64,000 nucleotides of DNA. Origin: Paenibacillus puerhi (lineage in GTDB: Bacteria > Bacillota > Bacilli > Paenibacillales > NBRC-103111). Below the pieces are notes generated by a model that saw only the letters and a list, made by a program, of their open reading frames with translations, searched no databases and had not been told where the DNA came from. This document shows positions 34,654 through 41,900 of the stretch, one piece after another. Position 1 is the stretch's first letter, and each line of letters starts with the position of its first letter. The stretch lies in NCBI RefSeq assembly GCF_009846885.1, contig NZ_WUWM01000016.1, positions 96,170-160,169 of the forward strand. Reading direction: 5' to 3'. A program made the position numbers and the translations under genes.

Positions 34654-34723
34654 GATTCTTCTTCATTGTCATTTGTTTTGAGGGATGGTGCAAGGATAAA
34701 TGTCACAGGGGGAGGGGGGAGAA
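34654..34723. repeat. Shared ~70-bp sequence, copy 1 (before MqsR/Panacea module)
   Basis: The core TTGTCATTTGTTTTGA, then AAGGATAAATGTCACAGGGG and AGGGGGGAGA, recurs in the same order and spacing at 39229-39300. Only an 8-base block between the cores differs. Confidence 0.85.
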
Positions 34724-34753
34724 GCGGTTATGGGGGAGGGAAAGAAGGTGAAA

Positions 34754-34800
34754 TGCAATCATTTGATTGCACATATTGAGTGTTGACCGTATAATATAAT
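34754..34800 (+). promoter_or_regulatory. Operator dyad and promoter of the toxin-antitoxin operon
   Basis: A perfect 8-2-8 inverted repeat TGCAATCATTTGATTGCA (34754-34771) precedes TATAATATAAT (34790-34800), the likely -10. The dyad is in the -35 zone, as expected for autoregulation by the HTH antitoxin. The -35 is not clear. Confidence 0.6.
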
Positions 34801-34821
34801 CGTGGGGTGTGAACCATATAG

Positions 34822-35145
34822 ATGACGACGGCAGAATTTCTCAGGCAAGCGAAATCACTTATTTCTAGCGGACGAACATACTTTTCCAAACGAAACGATT
34901 ATGATACCATTCAAGCTCTTTTTGATTTAGGTATTGAAGACCGAAGAGGCGCCTGGCGAGAGATCATGAAATTAAAGCCTACGGATCAATACAAGCCCCC
35001 TGAACTGGATCGTCGAGGTTCTAAGGAGTTGATCTGGTTTTTCAAGAAAGAGATTAATGGGCAAATCGCTTATATTAAGCTAACCATTGATCAGAATCTA
35101 TGTATATGTATCTCGTTTCATCCAGAAGGATATACAAAGAAATAA
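34822..35145 (+). CDS. Probable MqsR-family mRNA interferase toxin
   Basis: 107 residues. The pattern FLRQAKSLISSGRTYF, ALFDLGI, KPTDQYKPPELDRRG and IAYIKLTIDQNLCICISFH follows the RelE-fold MqsR family, which cleaves mRNA and blocks translation. It is followed 44 bases later by an antitoxin with a MqsA-like N-terminus, which supports the call. ATG 34822 has only a GGGGTGTG stretch upstream. Base composition is lower in GC than neighbouring metabolic genes, consistent with transfer. Confidence 0.7.
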   Translation: MTTAEFLRQAKSLISSGRTYFSKRNDYDTIQALFDLGIEDRRGAWREIMKLKPTDQYKPPELDRRGSKELIWFFKKEINGQIAYIKLTIDQNLCICISFHPEGYTKK

Positions 35146-35189
35146 ATACATAATCTCAAAATCCCCATGCATGATAGGAGGATATCGAA

Positions 35190-36203
35190 ATGAAACTATT
35201 GAATTATTGTGAATCTTGCCGTGCAGTGCACCCTTATACTATAGAAAAAGAACCGCATGTATTTAGATTTAGAGGACAGGATATTGAGGTTGAACGAAAA
35301 CTAGCCTTTTGTCAGAACTGTGGTTCGTTAATTGACGTAGAGGAATTAGAACATGAAGCAATGGCTGATGTAGCGAGAATTTATGCAGAAAAGTATGGCA
35401 TGACATCACTTGAAATCCAAAACGTCAGACAACAATATAAATTGGGTGTGCGGCCCTTTGCCAAGCTGTTGAATATTGGGCCTGCAAGTGTAACTAGATA
35501 CGAATCCGGAAGTTTGCCACAAGCAAGCCATCTAGAATTATATAAACGACTGCAGCAACATCCTCATGTGATATTAGAATTCTTCACCAGAAATAAGGAT
35601 TTGCTTACTAGCAGGGAATTAAAAATGACCGAAGCAGCCCTACATGCTTGGACAATCCCAGAGCAATCAGTTCAAACAGACGAACAAATTATTGAATCCA
35701 TTTATAAGCCTTATGAAGCAACGGAGTTGGCTGGCTACAGTGAGTTCTCCTTAGAAAAGTTTATTCATATGTTTTTGTATTTTACGAAAAATGGTATTTT
35801 GAAAACAAAACTTATGAAATTGTTGTGGTATAGTGATTTTTTGTATTTCAAACGGCAAACAGTATCTATAAGCGGTGCAACTTATTGTAAATATCCGTAT
35901 GGTCCGGTGCCTAAGGATCATGATATCACTTTAGCTCACTTACAACATATGAATGTAATTGAAGTTGACGAACGTACGAATGATGAGGGTTGGACTATGA
36001 TGACTATTAAAGCTTCTGAGCCATTTGACTCATCCATTTTCACTGAAGATGAGCTAGAGACCATGCAGGAGGTTGAGGCACAATTTAGAGAATATGGTTC
36101 TCGGAAAATTAGTGAGTATGCGCATAATGAAAAAGGCTGGTTAGAGACAGAAGAGAAACAGCCGATTAGTTATAAGTATGCTGAAGAATTGCGAGAGTTC
36201 TGA
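35190..36203 (+). CDS. MqsA-like zinc-ribbon/HTH antitoxin fused to a Panacea domain
   Basis: 337 residues in three parts. A zinc ribbon has Cys at 7, 10, 41 and 44. An XRE/MqsA-type HTH covers about 75-115 (VRPFAKLLNIGPASVTRYESG). A C-terminal Panacea (DUF4065/SocA-like) domain covers about 185-290 (LMKLLWYSDFLYFKR, GATYCKYPYGPVP). Panacea domains are known as versatile toxin-neutralising modules. The HTH probably binds the dyad upstream and represses the operon. ATG 35190 follows AGGAGG. Low GC like its partner. Confidence 0.82.
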   Translation: MKLLNYCESCRAVHPYTIEKEPHVFRFRGQDIEVERKLAFCQNCGSLIDVEELEHEAMADVARIYAEKYGMTSLEIQNVRQQYKLGVRPFAKLLNIGPASVTRYESGSLPQASHLELYKRLQQHPHVILEFFTRNKDLLTSRELKMTEAALHAWTIPEQSVQTDEQIIESIYKPYEATELAGYSEFSLEKFIHMFLYFTKNGILKTKLMKLLWYSDFLYFKRQTVSISGATYCKYPYGPVPKDHDITLAHLQHMNVIEVDERTNDEGWTMMTIKASEPFDSSIFTEDELETMQEVEAQFREYGSRKISEYAHNEKGWLETEEKQPISYKYAEELREF

Positions 36204-36229
36204 TAAGATCGAACTTTGAGGAGGAGCTT

Positions 36230-36473
36230 GTGTTGGGCAACTTGCAAGTACAGCTTCAACTGGCCTTGCTGGAAATCGAACGATTGAAACGTGAAAATGA
36301 TGATCTTAGATCCAAATTGAAAATGGCTAATCAAGATATTGCCGTGGGGTATAGAGGAGGAAGTATTACAATTTATTCAGTCTAATGTGAGGGAAAGCAA
36401 TATTTTTCAAGAGGGCTATATAAACCTTGAAGAAGACGAAAGCCCGTGGGATACAAGCAAAGCGCGAAAGTGA
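36230..36473 (+). pseudogene. Frameshifted coiled-coil gene remnant
   Basis: GTG 36230 (TTG 36233 also possible) follows GAGGAGGAG and encodes a helical segment LALLEIERLKRENDDLRSKLK. The frame ends at 36385. One frame over, from about 36350, the text continues sensibly as EEEVLQFIQSNVRES and ENLEEDESPWDTSK-like acidic sequence to TGA 36471-36473. A single frameshift near 36350 would join them into about 80 residues. The coiled-coil start resembles N-termini of some large helicase/conflict-system proteins, but this is only an impression. Confidence 0.5.
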
Positions 36474-36559
36474 ACTGTACATGTACCCGTACTCCGGGGT
36501 AAGCTTGCTTACATTTAGTTCGAGCGTGCACATCCTCTCATTCAGAATATTACTGATGT

Positions 36560-36915
36560 ACTGCTCTGTATTTGCATCGGTTTGAAGTCGGCCGTAACCA
36601 TCCTCACGTCTCTGTAAGAGACATAGCGGAAGGAGTTGCGGATTTGGTGAATGATGCACTTTTGGATCTCCGTCTGGTGGTAGCAGGCAGAGATGGCTTG
36701 GGAAAAGCCGGTCAAGTTGTCTACGCAGGTGATGAAAATGTCTTGTACACCGCGGTTTTTGAGCTGATTCAGTACGCTGAGCCAGAACTTGGCCGATTCG
36801 TTTTCGCCGATCCAAATACCAAGCACGTCCTTGTTCCCATCCAAACCAATGCCGATGACCATGTAGGCGGCTTTGTTGACAATGTGGCTGTCCTGCTTCA
36901 CTTTGAAGTATGAAA
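36560..36915 (-). pseudogene. IS256-family transposase fragment
   Basis: On the minus strand a block reads YFKVKQDSHIVNKAAYMVIGI, then DVLGIWIGENESAKFWLSVL, ifTCVDNLTGFSQAI and KCIIHQIRNS: the central part of a Mutator/IS256 transposase including the conserved VD of the catalytic core. Both ends are missing and no terminal repeats were found, so it is a dead fragment. It separates the Panacea module from the XRE gene. Confidence 0.8.
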
Positions 36916-36943
36916 AAAAGCGAAACAATAGGATCATAAATCC

Positions 36944-37228
36944 TTAATCGTTCGCTTTTTTGTCTTTACCTATATTTTTGTTTTTCAGTTCTTCATACTC
37001 AATCTCGACTAGTTTGAAGAAGCTGGATGGTTTGATCCTCAATCCTTCACAAATTTCAAATATTTTGCTAACGGAAGGTTCATTTCTGCCAACCTCTATC
37101 ATGGATATGTAGGATCTGTCTACATTGCATTCGAAAGCTAAGTCTTCCTGAGTCATACTCTGCTTGATTCTTAATGATTTGACTATTTTGCCAATAATAA
37201 GTTTTATGATAATGGGCTGTTCGCTCAA
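36944..37228 (-). CDS. XRE-family HTH transcriptional regulator
   Basis: 94 residues from TTG 37228, which has AAAAGGAGAA upstream; the frame extends farther but without a ribosome site. A Cro/CI HTH covers about 10-65 (MTQEDLAFECNVDRSYISMIEVGRNEPS) and a short Lys-rich tail follows. AT-rich compared with its neighbours. Target unknown; such solo regulators are common in mobile or accessory DNA. Confidence 0.8.
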   Translation of the reverse strand: MSEQPIIIKLIIGKIVKSLRIKQSMTQEDLAFECNVDRSYISMIEVGRNEPSVSKIFEICEGLRIKPSSFFKLVEIEYEELKNKNIGKDKKAND

Positions 37229-37393
37229 GTAAAATTCTCCTTTTAAGTCCATTATCATTTTGTTATAATAACCAACAACAGATAAAGTATTCAACAAATA
37301 GTAAAAAACATACATTATTGTTTTTTATTTAAATGAGTTCTGTAATTTCGACATATCTAGATCTTTAGTAAACATTAACTCTGGAGGTCAGCC

Positions 37394-37714
37394 ATGCTCA
37401 AACAAACCCCATCTCACCCGCTCATCACCATAACCTCGGATATCAACGAAGCCACACACTGGATGCCCTTACCCGATGAACGCTGGACGGCGGACAATAG
37501 TGCTTGGAGTGGTGCCACACCAGGGAAACATTACCGTTTATTCTATGATAAGTACGATCGGGAGTATGTGATTGTCAACGACCGGGGCCAGTTATCCATG
37601 ATTTACTTGGCCCATCATGGTCTGTATCTGATTTATGAGCATCAAGACGCTCCAGCGGGAAATTTGGTAGAATCCGGTGTAAATCCAGACCTGTCTGAGG
37701 TTCAATCTACCTAA
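37394..37714 (+). CDS. Hypothetical protein, 106 aa
   Basis: Not recognised. ATG 37394 follows CTGGAGG. The protein is soluble, with a region rich in Tyr/Asp (KHYRLFYDKYDREYVIVNDRGQ) suggesting beta strands and no membrane segment. It is followed 29 bases later by another small gene on the same strand, so the two may be cotranscribed. GC is similar to the host average. Confidence 0.6.
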   Translation: MLKQTPSHPLITITSDINEATHWMPLPDERWTADNSAWSGATPGKHYRLFYDKYDREYVIVNDRGQLSMIYLAHHGLYLIYEHQDAPAGNLVESGVNPDLSEVQST

Positions 37715-37743
37715 GCAGGTATATTTTAGGGGGAGGGATAGAT

Positions 37744-38085
37744 ATGAGGCGCTCCAAAGAGCTACAGTACTTGATACAGGACCGTTTGGATAACGCGCTA
37801 GCGCAGGTTGAGCAGCAGGAAGACATAGTCCGACTGCGAGCTATGGAGCGAGCGTCGTATACAGCGATGAAGCATAGCATATGCAGGGAAGAACTGCACC
37901 AGTTTATAGCCTGGGAAGAGATTTACTGGATTCTTCACATCGCCGAATTGAAATGGATGTACCAGCAGGGACTTCGGGATGGAATGAATGAGGGTCAAGG
38001 AGGGCGTATCCTTCATGATGAGCTGTTGGACTATTGTCCGCTCAAACTTCGACAGCAGAGCCCAATCCCTGGTCAGCTTGGATAA
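37744..38085 (+). CDS. Hypothetical protein, 113 aa
   Basis: Not recognised. ATG 37744 follows GGGGAGGGAT. Predicted mostly helical: a basic start (MRRSKELQYLIQDRL), a charged middle, and an aromatic helix (FIAWEEIYWILHIAELKWMYQQGLRDG). No cysteines or enzyme motifs that I can identify. It pairs with the 106-residue gene ahead of it. Confidence 0.6.
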   Translation: MRRSKELQYLIQDRLDNALAQVEQQEDIVRLRAMERASYTAMKHSICREELHQFIAWEEIYWILHIAELKWMYQQGLRDGMNEGQGGRILHDELLDYCPLKLRQQSPIPGQLG

Positions 38086-38125
38086 GTCCCGAGAGCTTCA
38101 TATTTCGTTCCCTGCTTCACTGTGG

Positions 38126-38270
38126 TATACTGACAGTAAGAATGGCGTACAATGCAAAGAGAGCCGTGCTGCTAACACGACTCTCCGAGCAATAGCCGCT
38201 TTAAAGGGCGGTAGGCTTCAAGTATTTCGGGCACAAATAGACCGCGACCTTGACCGAGGGCGGTCTATTT
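38126..38270 (+). ncRNA. Probable antisense antitoxin RNA of a type I toxin system
   Basis: An extended -10 (TGGTATACT, TATACT at 38126-38131) would start a plus-strand RNA near 38138 that ends at the bidirectional hairpin 38235-38270 and overlaps the 3' part of the toxin mRNA. It includes a stable hairpin GAGAGCCGTG / CACGACTCTC (38159-38185). The arrangement matches known holin-like toxin/antisense pairs of Bacilli. The -35 is poor. Confidence 0.55.
38235..38270. terminator. Bidirectional terminator shared by toxin mRNA and antisense RNA
   Basis: Perfect 11-bp stem AAATAGACCGC / GCGGTCTATTT with a 14-base loop; it contains the toxin stop codon. Confidence 0.7.
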
Positions 38271-38348
38271 GCGTTTCTGGTTCGACAGCAGTGCTACGAT
38301 AAGCAGACCGAATGTAAGCATGATCATCAGCGCTTCGAATACTGTCAT
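38265..38348 (-). CDS. Type I holin-like toxin, 27 aa
   Basis: ATG 38348 after GGGAGGG encodes MTVFEALMIMLTFG followed by LLIVALLSNQKRK and a stop: a single membrane helix with a basic tail, the signature of the putative holin-like toxin family (related to TxpA/BsrG-type toxins). Members insert in the membrane when their antisense RNA is lacking. A TGCTATAAT extended -10 lies at 38412-38420 on the same strand, giving a leader of about 55 bases. Confidence 0.85.
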   Translation of the reverse strand: MTVFEALMIMLTFGLLIVALLSNQKRK

Positions 38349-38682
38349 GGGGCATCCCTCCCTTCCGAGAGGTAGCCGACCGCCCTTGCAAGCCTATTCT
38401 ATTGCCCCCTGATTATAGCATAACTGGATAAGACTATAATACTAGCTGTTGCATACATACCTTAACTAGTCATACCATCCCCTATGATGTAAAATTAACC
38501 CATACTATACATTTCTAAAGAAATCCGAGATGTCCCACGAAGCAAGGTCTGTATGAGCAAATCATCAATACTACTTGCCCAAGTGCAGGCGGTCGATAAT
38601 GGAAGAGCAACGGCTGATGAAGGGGATGCCTCCGGCGCTGGTGCCGTCAGCGAATAAAGCAACAGAATAGGATGTGAGAGCC

Positions 38683-39063
38683 ATGCTCGAAGTAGCCGCG
38701 GCCATTATTGAGAATGCACAGGGGCGGATTCTGATCGCCAGGCGGAGGAAAGGGAGATCTCAGGAAGGTCTGTGGGAGTTCCCTGGAGGGAAGATCGAGA
38801 ACGGGGAGTCGGCCGAGGACTGCCTGCGGAGAGAGCTGCAGGAGGAAATGCAGATTGACATAGATCCCTATGCCTTCTTCGGAACGAATGACCACGATTA
38901 TGGCTCCGTCCGTATCCGGCTGATCGCATACAAGGCGGCTTACCTGGCCGGAGAGATTGCATTGGTGGATCACGACGATTACAGGTGGATCGGGCTGGAG
39001 GAGTTGGGGGAGTATGTATTTGCCCCGGCGGATATTCCGTTTGTGGAGATGCTGGATAAATGA
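38683..39063 (+). CDS. Nudix hydrolase (MutT/8-oxo-dGTPase-like), intact copy
   Basis: 126 residues with a complete Nudix box (36-58: GGKIENGESAEDCLRRELQEE), GRILIARRR near the start and WEFPGG before the box, as in MutT and related (d)CTP/8-oxo-dGTP pyrophosphohydrolases. ATG 38683 is preferred over GTG 38674. It lies in direct repeat copy A (38695-39171); a second, start-less copy lies at 40518. The next gene, a methyltransferase, is cut after 15 matching codons. Confidence 0.88.
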   Translation: MLEVAAAIIENAQGRILIARRRKGRSQEGLWEFPGGKIENGESAEDCLRRELQEEMQIDIDPYAFFGTNDHDYGSVRIRLIAYKAAYLAGEIALVDHDDYRWIGLEELGEYVFAPADIPFVEMLDK

Positions 39064-39171
39064 AATCTAGTTTCGCTAAATGATGGGTAATCTGACTACA
39101 ATCATTTTGATAGGAGAGTGGGCTAATGAGCAGTCACAACAAGGAAAGATTCTCGAACCGTGTAGGGAATT
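38695..39171 (+). repeat. Direct repeat copy A (477 bp)
   Basis: Over 90% identical by eye to 40518-40996. It spans the Nudix gene from its fifth codon through the first codons of the methyltransferase. Confidence 0.95.
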
Positions 39172-39185
39172 CAACTGGTTGTTAA
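39126..39185 (+). pseudogene. Truncated start of a methyltransferase gene
   Basis: ATG 39126 encodes MSSHNKERFSNRVGN, matching the intact gene at 40951, then diverges at 39172 and stops at 39183-39185. The break marks the end of direct repeat A and the left border of the insert. Confidence 0.85.
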
Positions 39186-39228
39186 AGATTGTTTTCGGGC
39201 CAAGCCGTGGGCTTGGGGTGTGCAGCAG

Positions 39229-39300
39229 GTTTCTTCTTCGTTGTCATTTGTTTTGAAGGCACTCTCAAGGATAAATGTCACAGGGGGGAGGGGGGAGATA
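39229..39300. repeat. Shared ~70-bp sequence, copy 2 (before zeta-type module)
   Basis: Same cores as at 34654-34723 (TTGTCATTTGTTTTGA, AAGGATAAATGTCACAGGGG, AGGGGGGAGA). It begins about 60 bases inside the insert and lies about 125 bases before the antitoxin-like gene. Confidence 0.85.
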
Positions 39301-39424
39301 TCATGATTCCGAAGGTATGGCGGGAAGCGCTGAAAATGCTGGGGGCAGGAATACGAATGAACTAAGCGTTCTTCCATGTTATAATCAGAACGGGAATCAA
39401 ACTCTGAAACTAAGGAGCGGGATC

Positions 39425-39610
39425 ATGAGGCTGACGAATCAAACCAAGGATCTTCAGAAATTCATTAAGCTTACGGGCGGTCGTGCTAAGCTGGATGCCA
39501 AAGCCAATGATACCTACATTGTATATAAGACGGCAGAAGGGCAAATCGTTAAGGAATACAGTGATGGTCATATCATTCCTGTATCCGATCAGGATAGTTC
39601 TCATGCATGA
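39425..39610 (+). CDS. Small putative antitoxin of the zeta-type toxin
   Basis: 61 residues from ATG 39425 (AAGGAGCGG upstream). A basic, helical start (MRLTNQTKDLQKFIKLTGG) is followed by a short beta-like part (NDTYIVYKTAEGQIVKEY). Not recognised as a named family. It overlaps the following P-loop kinase toxin by 8 bases, the arrangement of an antitoxin-toxin pair, which is the basis of the call. Confidence 0.6.
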   Translation: MRLTNQTKDLQKFIKLTGGRAKLDAKANDTYIVYKTAEGQIVKEYSDGHIIPVSDQDSSHA

Positions 39611-40193
39611 TCCGAAGCCGATCATCTACATTTTTGCCGGTAACAATGGTAGCGGGAAAAGTACAATCCGGAATCTAATCGTTGATCGGCTGGGGATCAG
39701 TGTTAACATAGATCCCGATGCCTTGGCTCGAGGGATCGATTCTGTTCATCCGGAAAGTAAAAGGGTATCTGCAGGGAAAGCGGCTATCCAATTAGCCAGG
39801 GACTGTATTCGTCATAAGCGTGATTTCTCCGTGGAAACCACTTTAGCTGGAGGCAATGTCATTCGCCTGATGCAGGATGCCAAGGAAAATGGATTCGAAG
39901 TTACGATGTTTTATGTGGGTCTGGGCGACTATCAATTGAATATTGAGAGAGTCGCAGCTCGTGTTAAAAATGGAGGACATCACATTCCTACTGAGGATAT
40001 TATCAGACGGCATGATACTTCAATTATAAATTTACTTTCACATCTTCACTTAATCGACCATCTGATTGTTATAGATAACAGTCGTACAGAAGGCGAAATT
40101 TCTCTCGAGATCCATCGGGGCTCGATCACCCATCTGTCGGACTCGCTTCCCTTATGGGTTGAACATATTGAACAGAGATTATTGATGGGATAA
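39603..40193 (+). CDS. Zeta toxin-family P-loop kinase
   Basis: 196 residues. Walker A GNNGSGKST (13-21) is followed by NIDPDALARGI (DP-A-R pattern of zeta/PezT substrate loops), SVETTLAGG and ARVKNGGHHIPTEDIIRRH, the usual zeta-like C-terminal block. Such kinases phosphorylate UDP-N-acetylglucosamine and poison wall synthesis. ATG 39603 overlaps the small upstream gene, implying coupling. It lies in a 1.35-kb insert between two direct repeats. Confidence 0.85.
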   Translation: MHDPKPIIYIFAGNNGSGKSTIRNLIVDRLGISVNIDPDALARGIDSVHPESKRVSAGKAAIQLARDCIRHKRDFSVETTLAGGNVIRLMQDAKENGFEVTMFYVGLGDYQLNIERVAARVKNGGHHIPTEDIIRRHDTSIINLLSHLHLIDHLIVIDNSRTEGEISLEIHRGSITHLSDSLPLWVEHIEQRLLMG

Positions 40194-40229
40194 GAACAGC
40201 GGAGAATTCTGAGCTGTTCTTTTTTTTTA
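40193..40229 (+). terminator. Terminator of the zeta-type module
   Basis: 8-bp stem AGAACAGC / GCTGTTCT followed by nine Ts. Confidence 0.85.
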
Positions 40230-40340
40230 TGAAAAGAATCCGCAGTCATGGTGGGTTTCGATTTTTTTAAATTTAAGGTCAGTAGAAAAATGACAGTAGG
40301 ATGCCTGGGAACCGGAAAAGACGGTACCGCTGGTTAAGAC

Positions 40341-40525
40341 TAACGACCGTAGGAACCCTCCCCAAATATCTCCCTCAGTACGTTCTTCGCCATTCTAAGC
40401 TCTTGTGAATTTCTGGCTCTCATTATTTCTACAATCTCATCTAAATCAGTTTCTGACTCCATTTGCTTTTCTTCATGCTCTATATATGTAAAAAACTTTG
40501 AGATATGCACCTCTAATGCCGCGGC
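40341..40525 (-). pseudogene. C-terminal remnant of an XRE-type regulator
   Basis: On the minus strand, an open frame reads AAALEVHISKFFTYIE and continues as an acidic helix (ESETDLDEIVEIMRARNSQE) to TAG at 40341-40343. ALEVHISxFF is the usual end of a Cro/CI HTH domain. The N-terminal part is missing: the frame runs into direct repeat B at 40518, where GCCGCGGC is shared by this gene and the Nudix gene. Confidence 0.65.
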
Positions 40526-40895
40526 TATTATTGAGAATGAACAGGGGCGGATTCTGATCGCCAGGCGGAGGAAAGGGAAGTCTCAGGAAGGCTTGTGGGA
40601 GTTCCCTGGAGGGAAGATCGAGAACGGAGAGTCGGCAGAGGATTGCCTACGGAGAGAGCTGCGGGAGGAAATGCAGATTGACATAGATCCCTATGCCTAC
40701 TTCGGCACGAATGATCATGATTACGGCTCCGTCTGCATCCGGCTGATCGCGTACAAGGCGGCTTACCTGGCTGGAGAGATTGCTTTGGTGGATCACGACG
40801 ATTACAGATGGATCAGGCTGGAGGAGTTGGGGGAGTATGTATTTGCCCCGGCAGATATTCCGTTTGTGGAGATGCTGGATAAAAATGAAATCTAG
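40518..40895 (+). pseudogene. Second Nudix copy lacking its start
   Basis: From codon AAA (matching residue 5 of the intact copy) the protein is nearly identical to the gene at 38683, with a complete Nudix box, and ends NEI because of a 2-base insertion before the stop. Upstream of 40518 the sequence is unrelated and offers no in-frame ATG. A GTG at 40593 would give only a box-less start. Probably silent. Confidence 0.8.
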
Positions 40896-40996
40896 TTTCG
40901 CTAAATGATGGGTAATCTGACTATAATCATTTTGATAGGAGAGTGGGCTAATGAGCAGCGACAACAAAGAAAGATTCTCGAACCGTGTAGGGAATT
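40518..40996 (+). repeat. Direct repeat copy B (479 bp)
   Basis: Counterpart of 38695-39171; two extra As near 40880 account for the length difference. It joins the start-less Nudix copy to the intact methyltransferase. Confidence 0.95.
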
Positions 40997-41718
40997 ACGT
41001 CAAGTACCGGCCGAGTTATCCGGCGGAAGCGATCGACTACTTGTACAGCAAGGTGGGCATGAAGCCGGACTCGCGGATTGCCGATGTGGGGGCAGGCACC
41101 GGGATTTTCTCCAAGCTGCTGCTCAAGCGGGGCAGCGAAGTGATAGCGGTAGAGCCTAACCAGGCGATGCGCGAGGCGGCGGACCAGGAGCTGGGTGCTC
41201 ACTCTGCGTACCGTTCGGTAGCCGCAGCAGCGGAAGCGACAGGCTTGCCGGAGCAATCGGTGGATTTTATCGTGTGCGCACAATCGTTTCACTGGTTCGA
41301 TCGGCCTGCGGCGCAAGCCGAATTCCATCGCATACTGAGGCCCGGCGGCAAGGCCGTCTTGATCTGGAACTCTCGGTTGACGACGGGGACACCGTTTCTG
41401 GAAGGCTATGAGGAGCTGCTTCGTCTTTACAGCACGGACTATTCGCAGATGACGCATAAGAATATATCGGCTGAGCAGCTCAGGTTGTTCTTCCGGGACC
41501 AAGACATGCATACAGCAAAGTTCGCCAACTCCCAGCTGTTCCATCTGGACGAGCTGATCGGCCGGGCGCTGTCCTCCTCCTATGTACCGGCAGAGGGGCA
41601 ACCGAATCATGAGCGGTTGAAGCAGGAGCTGGGGCTGCTGTTCGAGCGTACGAAGGAGAACGACCGGGTTAGCTTCGATTATGAGACGGAGATTTTCTGG
41701 GGCGACGTGTCAGTGTGA
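40951..41718 (+). CDS. SAM-dependent methyltransferase, class I
   Basis: 255 residues. Motif I DVGAGTGIFSKLLL (about 45-58), the acidic end of strand 2 (VIAVEPNQAM), SVDFIVCAQSFHWFD (motif IV region) and LRPGGKAVLIW (motif VI) define a Methyltransf_11-type enzyme. Substrate unknown; the FHWFD segment is common in small-molecule methyltransferases. ATG 40951 follows TAGGAGAG. The first 15 codons also occur at 39126 as part of a duplication. Confidence 0.88.
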   Translation: MSSDNKERFSNRVGNYVKYRPSYPAEAIDYLYSKVGMKPDSRIADVGAGTGIFSKLLLKRGSEVIAVEPNQAMREAADQELGAHSAYRSVAAAAEATGLPEQSVDFIVCAQSFHWFDRPAAQAEFHRILRPGGKAVLIWNSRLTTGTPFLEGYEELLRLYSTDYSQMTHKNISAEQLRLFFRDQDMHTAKFANSQLFHLDELIGRALSSSYVPAEGQPNHERLKQELGLLFERTKENDRVSFDYETEIFWGDVSV

Positions 41719-41900
41719 TGAGCGGAACGAATTAGGCGATATTCGAGATATATGAAGCGAAACGGCAGGATCTAGCACCTAGCCGTATCGCTTTTATTAT
41801 TTTCTAAACATTTACAATTGAAGATCATTATGTTAAACAAGGAGTGTGTTGTTTGGCCCTGATGGTATAGTCTGCCACGATAAGGAGGAATGGATGACAA

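Noticed and set aside
40593..40895. Functional second Nudix gene starting at GTG 40593
   Set aside because: This GTG is the Gly-Leu-Trp region of the intact copy; starting here loses the N-terminal strand and there is no ribosome site.
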